Source: Phocaeicola abscessus CCUG 55929
GTDB lineage: Bacteria > Bacteroidota > Bacteroidia > Bacteroidales > Bacteroidaceae
Reading direction: 5' to 3'
DNA: 64,000 bases
NCBI RefSeq assembly: GCF_000312445.1
Contig: NZ_HE997186.1
Coordinates: forward strand, 143,379-207,378
Position 1 is the first letter of the stretch; the number at the start of each line of letters is the position of its first letter. The notes below the pieces were generated by a model. That model did not search any database. It was not told the DNA's origin and saw nothing but the letters and a program-made list of their open reading frames with translations. Below, in pieces: positions 37,014-45,714 of this stretch. Position numbers and translations under genes: made by a program.

Positions 37014-37370
37014 TTATAAAAGGGAAGAATCAGAATGTTTATCAGAGATAAAAGTTTTTGCCTCCTCGTTGATTTCGGCAACAGTCTTTTTCTTACCTCC
37101 TTCAATCCATGCCAACAACTCATCTTCAAAAAAGTAGAGATGCTTACCATTCTTATAGCAAGGTAGTAAGCGTTTACGTACTAAGGTGTAAACCGTGGGT
37201 TTGGCTTTCCCTATAAGTTTACACGCATCATCTATTCCAATAGGAATACGTTTGGGAGGGACAATAGGTGTTTGTCCTTTACATACTAAATTCTTGATTT
37301 CAGCAACTTCGCTGACTAAGTGAGCAACAGCCTTTGGCAAGTTCTCAAAAGTAATTTCATTTTGTACCAT
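37014..37370 (-). CDS. Excisionase-like helix-turn-helix protein
   Basis: A 118-residue protein with a coiled-coil start and a MerR/excisionase-type HTH: 'IGIDDACKLIGKAKPTVYTLVRKRLLPCYKNGKHLYFFEDELLAWIEGGK'. Such proteins sit before the VapE/primase genes in Bacteroides mobilisable elements and regulate excision or replication genes. The gap to the VapE start is 10 nt, so they are cotranscribed. Confidence 0.88.
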   Translation of the reverse strand: MVQNEITFENLPKAVAHLVSEVAEIKNLVCKGQTPIVPPKRIPIGIDDACKLIGKAKPTVYTLVRKRLLPCYKNGKHLYFFEDELLAWIEGGKKKTVAEINEEAKTFISDKHSDSSLL

Positions 37371-37469
37371 AATACTTCTTATTGATTTTTACGGTGCAAA
37401 TGAAAAAAGTGTTTCCTCTGTGTCCTAAGACACTGAAGAAACACTATAAAAACACAATAGGGTTGTGTG

Positions 37470-38216
37470 TTATTCTGTTATTTGGCGGTCTGAAAGGCTT
37501 TGTACAATAGGAATAATACCTTTCTTTTCATCATCACGAAGATGGCTTTTTATGCTTCCAACTTCCACATCTTTAAATGTGATGGCAAAAACCTGCTTAA
37601 GGAACTGCGAAATTTCATCTTGTTTGCCAACTCTAAAATGGTTCCATATATTCCAACCAAAATGAAACAGGTCTAAGGCAACTAACTCTTTGATATTAAT
37701 TGGCTCAATGTGTGATAAGGGAAGTTTAGCGGAGTACAACTCTATATATTTGCAAAGTCTGAGTAAATCTTTGTCAGAAACATAAGGTGCGAACTGCTGT
37801 TGAGTATATTTAATGGCTATCGTACGTTTATCCTGTTCCTTTTGGTTCATTATCTTTTGTTGCTGTTGCCGAATTGAGTCAAAGTCCATTGGTTGTTGCT
37901 GTTGTGCATAAGGAGAACTGCCCACACCGTCTACTACTTGTCTAGCCTCAATGTCGGACGCATTATCATTTGTTTTTTCTTCTTGTTTCTTTGGAAAGAA
38001 AAACTTAACTAATGCCGTAAATAGTCCCTCAACCAAAATAGACAATATAGAATAAATGATAATGCCTATGGCAACAACACTCCAAAAGACTATTTGTGCA
38101 GTAAATTCATCAACCCCTAAACGTAAGGCAACCACTCTTGCGAACAAAGCAATGATGACACAAACAACAAGAACGGACAGATATACTACGATATGTTCAA
38201 AATATTTGGTATTCAT
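37470..38216 (-). CDS. Element-borne membrane protein of unknown function
   Basis: A 248-residue protein with two N-terminal membrane helices (about 9-30 and 42-68), a Q-rich linker ('YAQQQQPMDFDSIRQQQQK') and a soluble C-terminal domain ('VSDKDLLRLCKYIELYSAKLPLSHIEPINIKELVALDLFHFGWNIWNHF'). I do not recognise a family. It starts 14 nt after the integrase 3' fragment ends, the usual position next to the integrase in this element type. Confidence 0.75.
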   Translation of the reverse strand: MNTKYFEHIVVYLSVLVVCVIIALFARVVALRLGVDEFTAQIVFWSVVAIGIIIYSILSILVEGLFTALVKFFFPKKQEEKTNDNASDIEARQVVDGVGSSPYAQQQQPMDFDSIRQQQQKIMNQKEQDKRTIAIKYTQQQFAPYVSDKDLLRLCKYIELYSAKLPLSHIEPINIKELVALDLFHFGWNIWNHFRVGKQDEISQFLKQVFAITFKDVEVGSIKSHLRDDEKKGIIPIVQSLSDRQITE

Positions 38217-38230
38217 ATTATGTTGTCGAA

Positions 38231-38413
38231 TTAAGTTTTATTATTTTCAATATCTATTTGAATAGCATTAGCTGCTTTATTTTTCTTTTCATCGACAACC
38301 TTAGCATATACTTGGGTCGTTTTGACATTTGTATGTCCTAACATCTTGCTTACGGTATAGATGTCTGTTCCATTTGCAAGTTGGAGGGTAGCAAATGTGT
38401 GTCTAAAGCAATG
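38231..38413 (-). pseudogene. 3' part of the outer element's tyrosine integrase
   Basis: In the frame ending at 38231 the protein ends '[40 protein letters not shown]...' with the HxxR box, LGH and catalytic Tyr of tyrosine recombinases. Upstream of 'FHCFRH' the frame (to 38671) is not integrase-like. The missing 360 residues are at 60993-62074, which end at the same 'FHC' point. The gene was split by insertion of the inner element. On its own this fragment cannot recombine DNA. Confidence 0.88.
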
Positions 38414-38701
38414 GAACAATATCGTCCATTTAAGGATTTGGAAGAATATAGAGAATAAACCGGTAACATGTTGTAAATTAGTCGATTTTCTATATGCTGC
38501 GAGTGTGGCAGGAAAGCAATTCGGCACGGAATATTGAATCCTTTCAGTTACCAAACCGTTATCCGCCAGTTTCCCCAGTGGGGCGAGGTAACGAAAAAGG
38601 AAAGATTTTTCTGGAGTAGGTTCTATCTCTCTGTTCCACAACGTCTTGCTTATCAAAGAACGCTTTAACAACGGGTAATTTTGCCCATAAAATTAAAGCG
38701 T

Positions 38702-39931
38702 ATGAAAATAGAAAAATTCAAGGTGTTGCTCTACCTGAAAAAGAGCAGACCCGACAAGTCGGGCAAAGCTCCTATCATGGGACGCATTACCGTCAATCGT
38801 TCGATGGTGCAGTTCAGTTGCAAACTCTCCTGTACTCCTGACTTATGGAATCCTCGTGAGAGTCGATTGAACGGTAAAAGCAATGAAGCCGTAGAGGTCA
38901 ATGCCAAATTGGACAAGCTGTTGCTTTCCATTCATGCAGCATTCGACACCTTGGTGGAACGCAAGATGAATTTTGATGCAGAAGAGATCAAGAACCTGTT
39001 TCAGGGAAGCCTCGAAACGCAGATGACCCTGTTGGGGATGGCGGACATCGTCTGTGAGGAATTGAGAAAGCGTATCGGGATAGACCGTGCAAAGGGAACT
39101 TATCCTGCCTATATCTATACCCGGAGAACCTTGGCAGAGTTCATCGAAAAGGAGTTTCACTCCAAAGACGTCGCTTTCGGTCAGATGACGGAGCAGTTCA
39201 TCCACGATTACCAGAGTTTCATCTTGGACGAGAAAGGACTTGCCATAGATACCTGCCGGCACTATCTGGCTATCGTCAAGAAAGTATGCCGAAAAGCCTA
39301 CAAGGAGGGACATGCCAACAGGTGCTTCTTCGCCCACTTCAGCCTTCCCCAATCAAAGGAAAAAACGCCGAAAGCCCTAAGCCGGGAATCCTTCGAGAAA
39401 ATCCGTGACTTGGTAATCCCCGAACATCGTGCCTCCCATATCTTGGCAAGAGACCTGTTTCTCTTTGCCTGCTATACGGGAACAGCCTACGCCGATGCCG
39501 TTTCCGTTACGCGTGACAATCTGTTCACGGATGACAATGGCGGGCTGTGGCTTAAATACCGCCGCAAGAAAAACGAGCTTCGTGCCTGTGTCAAGCTGCT
39601 GCCCAAAGCCCTTACCTTGATAGAGAAGTACCGGGACGACAACCGTCCTACACTCTTCCCGATGCTGCACTATCCCAACATGCGCCGCCTCATGAAATGT
39701 CTGGCTGTCCTTGCCGACATCAGGGAAGACCTGACCTACCATGCTGGCAGGCACTCGTTTGCATCGCTGATTACCTTGGAAGCCGGCGTCCCTATTGAAA
39801 CAATCTGCAAGATGCTGGGACACTCCAACCTGCAAACTACGCAGATCTATGCGAAGGTTACGCCCAAGAAGCTTTTCGAGGATATGGACAAATATATCGA
39901 GGCGACAAAAGACCTCAAACTCGTATTATAA
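38702..39931 (+). CDS. Tyrosine recombinase, IntDOT-like (first of tandem pair)
   Basis: A 409-residue site-specific recombinase starting at 38702 (MKIEKFKVLLYLKK). It has an N-terminal arm-binding beta segment, a SAM-like core-binding domain and a catalytic domain with 'HAGRHSFASL', 'LGHSNLQTTQIYAKV'. The first catalytic Arg region reads 'CYTGTAYADAVSV' without Arg, as in the IntDOT group. It lies about 290 nt inside the inner element's left end. Start 38702 is preferred to 38681 because the extra residues are not family-like. Confidence 0.93.
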   Translation: MKIEKFKVLLYLKKSRPDKSGKAPIMGRITVNRSMVQFSCKLSCTPDLWNPRESRLNGKSNEAVEVNAKLDKLLLSIHAAFDTLVERKMNFDAEEIKNLFQGSLETQMTLLGMADIVCEELRKRIGIDRAKGTYPAYIYTRRTLAEFIEKEFHSKDVAFGQMTEQFIHDYQSFILDEKGLAIDTCRHYLAIVKKVCRKAYKEGHANRCFFAHFSLPQSKEKTPKALSRESFEKIRDLVIPEHRASHILARDLFLFACYTGTAYADAVSVTRDNLFTDDNGGLWLKYRRKKNELRACVKLLPKALTLIEKYRDDNRPTLFPMLHYPNMRRLMKCLAVLADIREDLTYHAGRHSFASLITLEAGVPIETICKMLGHSNLQTTQIYAKVTPKKLFEDMDKYIEATKDLKLVL

Positions 39932-39983
39932 ACACACAGACATATAGAAAACAGAATGAAAATCAAAGAACAATGAAATAACC

Positions 39984-41186
39984 ATGCGCAGCACATTCTC
40001 TTTATTGTTATACATCAATCGAAGCAAAGTCCGTGCGGACGGTACGACCGCCGTACTTTGCCGAATTTCCATCGATGGGAAAAGTACAGTTATAACCACG
40101 GGTATCTCCTGTAATTCCAAACAGTGGAATGCCCAAAAGGCGGAGACCACTGACGTGCGGACGAACAACCGCCTGAAAGAGTTCCGCAAGCATGCGGAAC
40201 GGCTCTATGATGAAATGCTCAAAGAGCAGGGTGTGGTCGGTGCCGAATTGCTGAAAAACAGGATAGCAGGTCAGGCGGTCATTCCTACCCATCTGCTCAA
40301 AATGGGAGAAAGGGAACGGGAACACCTTGCCGTCCATTCCAAGGAAATCGACTCCACTTCGACCTACAGAAGTTCTCGGTATTACCAGAGCTATATCCGT
40401 GAGTTCTTGGACTCGAAAGGTAAGACGGATATTGCCTTTTCGGACATCACCGAGGAATTCGGACGGGAATATAAGGTCTACCTGAAGCGGTACAAGAACT
40501 TCGGAGCATCGCAGATCAACCATTGCCTTTGTTGGCTGAACAGACTGATGTATCTTGCCGTAGACCATGAGATTATCCGTGCCAATCCTCTGGAAGAGTT
40601 GGAGTATGAGAAGAAACCACCCTCCAAGCGGATGCATATCAGCAGGGCGGAACTGAAACAACTGCTGGAACTGAAACTGCCCGTCAATGACCCTTTGAAG
40701 GAATTGGCTCGACGGACTTTTATCTTCTCCTGTTTTACGGGACTCGCCTATGTCGATACCCAACTGCTGTATCCGCACCATATCGGGCAGACTACCGACA
40801 ATAGAAGATACATTCGCATCAACCGCAAGAAGACGAAAGTAGAGTCCTTCATTCCCCTGCATCCGATAGCCGAGCAGATACTTGATTTGTACAATACGAC
40901 CGATGATACGCAGCCGGTCTTTCCTCTGCCGAGCAGAGACTCTATGTGGTTCGAGATACACGAACTGGGTGTTATCATCGGGCGAAAGGAGAACCTATCC
41001 TACCATCAAGCCCGACACAGCTTCGGCTCGTTTTTGATTTCCGAGGGGATTTGTACGGAGAGTATCGCCAAGATGATGGGACATGCCTCCATCACCAGTA
41101 CGCAGACCTATGCGAAGATTTCCGAGAAGAAGATTGCAGAGGATATGGATAGGTTAATCGAAAGAAGAAAAAACAATGAATATTGA
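39984..41186 (+). CDS. Tyrosine recombinase, IntDOT-like (second of tandem pair)
   Basis: A 400-residue recombinase with 'YHQARHSFGSFLI', 'MMGHASITSTQTYAKI' (HxxR, H, Tyr) and 'CFTGLAYVDTQLL' in place of the canonical first Arg motif. It follows the first recombinase by 52 nt and is only moderately similar to it, so the pair is not a recent duplication. Tandem pairs of this kind may act together on one att site or act on separate steps. Confidence 0.93.
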   Translation: MRSTFSLLLYINRSKVRADGTTAVLCRISIDGKSTVITTGISCNSKQWNAQKAETTDVRTNNRLKEFRKHAERLYDEMLKEQGVVGAELLKNRIAGQAVIPTHLLKMGEREREHLAVHSKEIDSTSTYRSSRYYQSYIREFLDSKGKTDIAFSDITEEFGREYKVYLKRYKNFGASQINHCLCWLNRLMYLAVDHEIIRANPLEELEYEKKPPSKRMHISRAELKQLLELKLPVNDPLKELARRTFIFSCFTGLAYVDTQLLYPHHIGQTTDNRRYIRINRKKTKVESFIPLHPIAEQILDLYNTTDDTQPVFPLPSRDSMWFEIHELGVIIGRKENLSYHQARHSFGSFLISEGICTESIAKMMGHASITSTQTYAKISEKKIAEDMDRLIERRKNNEY

Positions 41187-41194
41187 AATATACT

Positions 41195-41557
41195 ATGAAA
41201 GGAGAAATCATAACCATTGGAGAGAACGGAAAAGTACATATCCCGACAACTCCCGTTTGGATGTCGGCTTGCGAAATAGCCACCTTGTTCGGTGTATTCT
41301 CCGGCAAGGTAAGCAGCCACATCAAGTCTATCCTCAAAGAGGGCTTGCTCAGAGAAGATGAGGTGATGCAAACGCTATCGTTCAAGGGCGGTGCAGTGGA
41401 TTTATACAACATTGAAATGATAACGATGCTGTCGTTTCGCTTTGCTTCCCTACAAGCCAAGAGTTTCCGTAAATGGATAATCAGAAGACTGACCGAGAAG
41501 AAGAAAACAAGTCCACCACTATTTGTGTATTATAAGAAAGAAAGATGGTACAACTGA
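41195..41557 (+). CDS. RhuM-like N-terminal domain protein
   Basis: From the ATG at 41195 (not the TTG at 41183) the gene encodes 120 residues: 'GEIITIGENGKVHIPTTPVWMSACEIATLFGVFSGKVSSHIKSILKEGLL' and 'VDLYNIEMITMLSFRFASLQAKSFRKWIIRRL'. This matches the N-terminal half of RhuM/virulence-type proteins, including a helix-turn-helix-like stretch. It starts 8 nt after the second recombinase stop, so it may be a recombination directionality or regulatory factor. That function is inferred from position only. Confidence 0.7.
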   Translation: MKGEIITIGENGKVHIPTTPVWMSACEIATLFGVFSGKVSSHIKSILKEGLLREDEVMQTLSFKGGAVDLYNIEMITMLSFRFASLQAKSFRKWIIRRLTEKKKTSPPLFVYYKKERWYN

Positions 41558-41757
41558 ATTTGAAAATAGGCTGGTAGTAGTTTTTAATAACTTTTCCTAA
41601 GCCTGTCTTCTTCTTTCTTTTATCACTTACATTTAAAACACCAACAGCGGGTGTAAGAACAAAAGTAAACCAAAGAAACAGAGATTGTTAGAATTCTGAA
41701 TTGACTGCGTACTTGTGGCTTCGATATGGATAGAAGTGGCGTTTCGGAAAGAAAGAA

Positions 41758-41799
41758 AAGCGAATGGGATATGCTGTTTTATGCATATCCCATTCGCTT
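41758..41799. terminator. Strong terminator hairpin of the RR-HK operon
   Basis: AAGCGAATGGGATATGC and its exact complement are separated by 8 nt. On the minus strand it lies 19 nt after the response-regulator stop and runs into TTTTCTTTCTTTCC. It could also stop rightward transcription from the recombinase genes. The rest of 41558-41757 has no gene. Confidence 0.85.
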
Positions 41800-41818
41800 G
41801 AAAAAGGAGAACCGTTTT

Positions 41819-42430
41819 TCACACCCATTTGTCGTGTATGGCGATTTGCACCAGTTCCGCTGCATTCTTGGTGCCGAGTTTGAAAATGAGGTTCTTGCGG
41901 TAGGTCTTGATGGTCTCGACACTGAGAAACATCCGGTCGGCAATCTGCTGATTGGTGCAGCCGTCCACGATGTGGCGCAGCAGCTCCTGCTCGCGAGCGG
42001 TGAGCCACACGGAATGATTGATGCGCTTCTTCATCATGCGGTCGATGTCGCGGCTGAAATAGGTGTCGCCCGTCATGACGGTCTCGATGCCTTTCACCAC
42101 TTCTTCCGAGAGGGCGTTCTTCTGGATGTAGCCTGATGCTCCGGCGGCGACGGCGCGACTCACCATCGTGTATTCATCGTAGGAGGTGAGCATCAGAATC
42201 TTCATGTCGGGATATGCCTCGTGCATCTCCTTGCAGAAATCGATACCGCTGCCGTCGGGCATGGAAATGTCCAGAAGTAGCACGTCGGGACGTCTGAACA
42301 GGAGCGTTTTGCGGCAGGAGTCGAATGTATGCGATGTGTCGATGACTTTGGCTATGCCCGACCCCTCGATGGCTGTCTGCAACCCCTCGACCAGCATGCG
42401 GTGGTCGTCCGCGATGTGTATCCGTATCAT
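41819..42430 (-). CDS. NarL/LuxR-type response regulator
   Basis: Real start is the Met at 42430, overlapping the kinase stop by 4 nt (ATGA); the longer frame to 42799 only shadows the kinase gene. The 203-residue protein has a receiver domain (Asp54 in 'LLLDISMPDG', acidic pair 'IADDH', 'KNALSEEV') and a C-terminal LuxR HTH ('LTAREQELLRHIVDGCTNQQIADRMFLSVETIKTYRKNLIFKLGTKN'). It probably binds the 25-bp operator found before the kinase gene and before the lipoprotein operon at 47006. Confidence 0.95.
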   Translation of the reverse strand: MIRIHIADDHRMLVEGLQTAIEGSGIAKVIDTSHTFDSCRKTLLFRRPDVLLLDISMPDGSGIDFCKEMHEAYPDMKILMLTSYDEYTMVSRAVAAGASGYIQKNALSEEVVKGIETVMTGDTYFSRDIDRMMKKRINHSVWLTAREQELLRHIVDGCTNQQIADRMFLSVETIKTYRKNLIFKLGTKNAAELVQIAIHDKWV

Positions 42431-44337
42431 GATGCGAGTTCTATTTCGATGGTTACTTCCGTGCCTGCGCCGGGCGAGGAATAGACGCTGATTTTGCCGT
42501 TGTAGGCTGAGATGCGGTTGCGTATGTTGGTAAAGCCTGCCCCATAGGTTACCGTATCGGGGTCGAAACCCCTGCCGTCGTCCTGCACGGAAAGCGACAC
42601 GAGGCGTGCATCGACGGTCAGTTGCACATTGATACGTGAAGCTTCGGCATGTTTCATTGCATTGTTGACAAGTTCGTAGGCGCAACGGTAGATGAGTACT
42701 TCGAGGCGGTTGTCGAGGTGCGTATCCTCTCCGAAGAACCTGAAGTCTGCTATCGGAATGGAGCGGCAAAAATCCTCCAATGCAGCCTTGAGACTGCAAT
42801 GTGAGAGCGATTCGGGCATCAGGTTGTGCGCCACGCGGCGAAGTTCTACCGCCAGTTCGTCGAGCATCACACGAGCTTTGGCAAGTCGTTCGGTATCCGC
42901 TTCCGTCAGTGTGGAGAAATTCCGGATGCCATGCAGGTGTAACTTGATGACCGAGAGCATGCTGCCCAATCCGTCGTGCAGGTCGCGTGCCAAGCGGGTA
43001 CGCTCGGCCGTCTCGCCGTCCAAGAGGGCGAGTGTGGCGACAAGCTGTTTTTCCTGTTCCAGTTGCTTCACCTTCCGTTCGGCAAGTTCACGCTTCCCGC
43101 GGTTGAGGCGATGGCGGTAGAAAAGCAACCCGAAGACAAGCAGGAAGATGAGCGCGCCCGACACTCCCATTACTATATAGAAGTCCCTTTCCTTCTCGAG
43201 AGAGGCTATTTGCTGCTGTTTCTTTTCGGTTTCATACACGACCTCCATTTGTGAGAGTGCCTCGTGGTAGTTCCTGTCCGTTCGCTCGTTCATCATGCGG
43301 TCATACAAGCCGAAGAAACGGGCAGTCTCGTCCCGTCTGCCGAGCATTGCTGAGGCGAAGGCGATGTTAAACGCCGAAACGGGTGCCGTATTGATCGACA
43401 CCGAGTCGATGCTCCACGCTTTCAGTGCGGCAGTACGACATTCGTCGTAACGACCCTGCGCACGGTAGATGTCGGCATAGATGTTCCATGTGAGCGTATG
43501 GATATACGGGTCGCCCAACCACTGGGCAGCATACTTGCATTCGGCCGCACACGCGAGGGCTTCCTGATACTTTCCTTTCATCAGATAGGCCTTGACAAGG
43601 GCTTCGCAGAGGTCTGCATAATTGACCGGTGCAGACCGTTCTTTCGGCTTCACTTTCAGCATGCATTCCAGCGCCTTGTCCGCATCGCCCAATGCCAGAT
43701 ACACATAGCCCAGTTCGCGGTACGACTGCCCGATGCCGGTCGGTTCACCGTATTGCTCCGCCAGTACACGTTCCCGTTCTAAATAGTGCAATGCCCGCTT
43801 GGGATTGCCCATACGGCGGTAGCACTCGCCGATATTGCCATGGGCAATGATGTAGTCGCGGCTGCTCTCGTCGCCGTCGAAATATTTCAATATGTTAATA
43901 TAACTCTCCACGGCGAGGATGAATTGCCCTTGGCGTGCGTAGAAGTTGCCCGCCGCCTGCCATGCTTTCTGCACGAGTTTTTTGTTACCGGAGGATTCTG
44001 CTGCGGCGACTTGCAGGTCGAGATATACCTTGGCGGTGTCGTAGGAGCAACGGTAGGTGTAGGTCGAGCCGATGTAGTTGTAGAAACGGAATATCAGTGC
44101 CTTGTCATCGCACCGCAGGGCCGCCTCCAAGCCCATCGTGCCGTATTTGAAGGTGTTGGGCATGTCGTGGGCACAGTACGACTCGGTGATGTCGGCATAT
44201 AGTTTCGCCCGTTCGAGGTCGGTCATCCGTTTCGTCTGCACGATGTGCAGCAGCGAGTCGGCATAGCGGTTCTTCTCTTCCGCAAAAGCAGAGAGAGCGA
44301 CGAGCGCGAGCAGGAGGATGGCGGCTGTTCTCTTCAT
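42427..44337 (-). CDS. Sensor histidine kinase with periplasmic TPR domain
   Basis: Starts at Met 44337 (MKRTAAILLLALVALSAFAEE), giving 636 residues. A signal peptide is followed by about six TPR-like helical repeats outside the membrane ('IGQSYRELGYVYLALGDADKALECML'), one membrane helix ('FYIVMGVSGALIFLLVFGLLFYRHR'), a coiled coil, a HisKA_3 domain ('LARDLHDGLGSML', phospho-His) and an ATPase domain ('DDGRGFDPDTVTYGAGFTNIRNRI'). It pairs with the NarL-type regulator. What the TPR part senses is unknown. Confidence 0.95.
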   Translation of the reverse strand: MKRTAAILLLALVALSAFAEEKNRYADSLLHIVQTKRMTDLERAKLYADITESYCAHDMPNTFKYGTMGLEAALRCDDKALIFRFYNYIGSTYTYRCSYDTAKVYLDLQVAAAESSGNKKLVQKAWQAAGNFYARQGQFILAVESYINILKYFDGDESSRDYIIAHGNIGECYRRMGNPKRALHYLERERVLAEQYGEPTGIGQSYRELGYVYLALGDADKALECMLKVKPKERSAPVNYADLCEALVKAYLMKGKYQEALACAAECKYAAQWLGDPYIHTLTWNIYADIYRAQGRYDECRTAALKAWSIDSVSINTAPVSAFNIAFASAMLGRRDETARFFGLYDRMMNERTDRNYHEALSQMEVVYETEKKQQQIASLEKERDFYIVMGVSGALIFLLVFGLLFYRHRLNRGKRELAERKVKQLEQEKQLVATLALLDGETAERTRLARDLHDGLGSMLSVIKLHLHGIRNFSTLTEADTERLAKARVMLDELAVELRRVAHNLMPESLSHCSLKAALEDFCRSIPIADFRFFGEDTHLDNRLEVLIYRCAYELVNNAMKHAEASRINVQLTVDARLVSLSVQDDGRGFDPDTVTYGAGFTNIRNRISAYNGKISVYSSPGAGTEVTIEIELAS

Positions 44338-44367
44338 CTTGCAGGGAATTTGATGTTTAATGTTTTG

Positions 44368-44375
44368 CAAAATTA
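44368..44375 (-). promoter_or_regulatory. -7 element (TAATTTTG) of the HK-RR operon
   Basis: TAATTTTG on the minus strand lies 30 nt before the kinase start. TTG 18 nt upstream, at the inner edge of the 25-bp operator, is the likely -33 contact. Confidence 0.7.
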
Positions 44376-44393
44376 TGTTCCTCGTCCGAAACG

Positions 44394-44418
44394 CAATACC
44401 CCACTTGTGGGAGTTTTT
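44394..44418 (-). promoter_or_regulatory. 25-bp operator copy 1 (upstream of HK-RR promoter)
   Basis: Read on the minus strand it is identical over 25 bp to 46911-46935 (plus). Its core ACTCCCACAAGTGGGGTA is a dyad (CCCAC-AA-GTGGG). It ends exactly 18 nt before the TAATTTTG element, the same spacing as the other copy. Best explained as the response regulator's binding site. Confidence 0.8.
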
Positions 44419-44439
44419 GCGTTACAATTGCCGTTTTCC

Positions 44440-45708
44440 TTATAACAGTTCCGCCAATTTCCACGCCTGCACATGGCGGATGCCCTCACGCAGCGGGAGC
44501 GTCAGGTCGTCGAGCGAAACGACGACTTTCTCAAAATTGTCGGCTATGGCTTCGAGCGCAGAATATTCCCGCTCCACCGTCGCCTCGTCGGCAAGCAGGT
44601 AGGCGCATTGCAGATAGACGATCCTGTCGGCTTTACGGGCGACGAAATCAACCTCCTTCCCTTTCGCCACGCCCGTATAGACATCGTATCCCGCACGGCG
44701 CAACTCCAAGTAAACAAGGGTTTCGAGCAGGTAGCCGAAACCGTAGCCATAGCCCGGATAGAGATAGTTCCGGTAGGCGAGATCGTTGACATAGTATTTC
44801 GCATTGCCCGCGATGGTGTCCTTACCCCGTATGTCGTAGCGGTCGCAGCGATGTACCAGAAATGTGTCCTCGATGTAGCCGATGTAGTTCGACACGGCAT
44901 CGTAGCTCGTCTTGCGTCCCTGACTCTTGAAATAGTTTACGATGCCGCTCACCGATACAAGGTTCGAGGCGTTGTTCACCAGGAACACGAAAATGTCTTC
45001 GAGCAGCTTCGGGTCGCGGATGCTGCGGCGTTGGATGATGTCGCGCAGCAGCACCGTATCCTTGACGGCAGCGACGTAGTTGCGTTTCAGTTCGGGGTGC
45101 GGCAGGGCGAAGAGTTCGGGTAGTCCGCCGCCGTTCATGTATTCCGTGTAGCATGCCTTGTCCGCCACCTTGCCACTGATGCCGGCGTATTCCGAAAAGC
45201 TGAAAGGGAGTATTTCGAAACAGACATAGCGACCCGAGAGCAGCGTGGCGAGTTCGCCCGAGAGCAGGCGGGAGTTGGAACCGCTGACGAACACCTCGTA
45301 CTCCTCGGCATAGTCCTGCGAACAGGAATTTACGGTTTTCTCCCATCCCTCGATCATCTGCACCTCGTCGATGAAGACATAGACTTTCCCTTCCGGTTTC
45401 AGCTCCGACTTATAGAGCCTGAGCAACTCTTCGAGGTCTTGATGGGTGACAAGGAAGTCGAAGTCCGACAACTCGCGGTTGATGATGAGCGTGTTTTCCG
45501 CCTTCACGCCGTCCTCCACGAGTCGCCGCGCCACTTGGCGCAGCAGGTAGCTCTTGCCTGCACGCCGCTGTCCCACGAGCACTTTGATGAGGCGGTTGCC
45601 CGTGTAAGCCGCAATTTTGTCCGTATATCCGCTTCGCTCGTATCCGAAGTCAAACGGGGCGGAATCCCACAGGTTGTATTTCCTGAGCGTTTGCAATTTT
45701 TCGTCCAT
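44440..45708 (-). CDS. ATP-binding protein, AAA_14 plus DUF4143
   Basis: A 422-residue protein. The P-loop is 'LVGQRRAGKSYLLRQVARRL', Walker B 'VYVFIDEVQMIEGWEKTV', followed by 'VSGSNSRLLSGELATLLSGRYVCFEILPFSF'. The C-terminal DUF4143 domain has a nuclease-like 'KGKEVDFVARK' stretch (PD-(D/E)XK-like Asp and Lys). Function is poorly known; such genes are common in accessory regions. It starts 6 nt after the DUF1016 gene ends on the same strand, so both probably share the promoter at 46829. Confidence 0.9.
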   Translation of the reverse strand: MDEKLQTLRKYNLWDSAPFDFGYERSGYTDKIAAYTGNRLIKVLVGQRRAGKSYLLRQVARRLVEDGVKAENTLIINRELSDFDFLVTHQDLEELLRLYKSELKPEGKVYVFIDEVQMIEGWEKTVNSCSQDYAEEYEVFVSGSNSRLLSGELATLLSGRYVCFEILPFSFSEYAGISGKVADKACYTEYMNGGGLPELFALPHPELKRNYVAAVKDTVLLRDIIQRRSIRDPKLLEDIFVFLVNNASNLVSVSGIVNYFKSQGRKTSYDAVSNYIGYIEDTFLVHRCDRYDIRGKDTIAGNAKYYVNDLAYRNYLYPGYGYGFGYLLETLVYLELRRAGYDVYTGVAKGKEVDFVARKADRIVYLQCAYLLADEATVEREYSALEAIADNFEKVVVSLDDLTLPLREGIRHVQAWKLAELL

Positions 45709-45714
45709 AACCGA

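Noticed and set aside
37003..37150. 49-residue N-terminal extension of the VapE protein
   Set aside because: It overlaps the HTH gene and does not resemble VapE starts; the Met at 37003 has the expected spacing.
42430..42799. N-terminal extension of the response regulator frame
   Set aside because: It only mirrors the kinase coding sequence in another frame; the ATGA overlap at 42427-42430 and the receiver domain set the real start.
41819..44337. Kinase/regulator pair as RteA/RteB of CTnDOT
   Set aside because: RteB is an NtrC-type regulator; this one is NarL/LuxR-type, and the kinase has a periplasmic TPR domain, so it is a different system.
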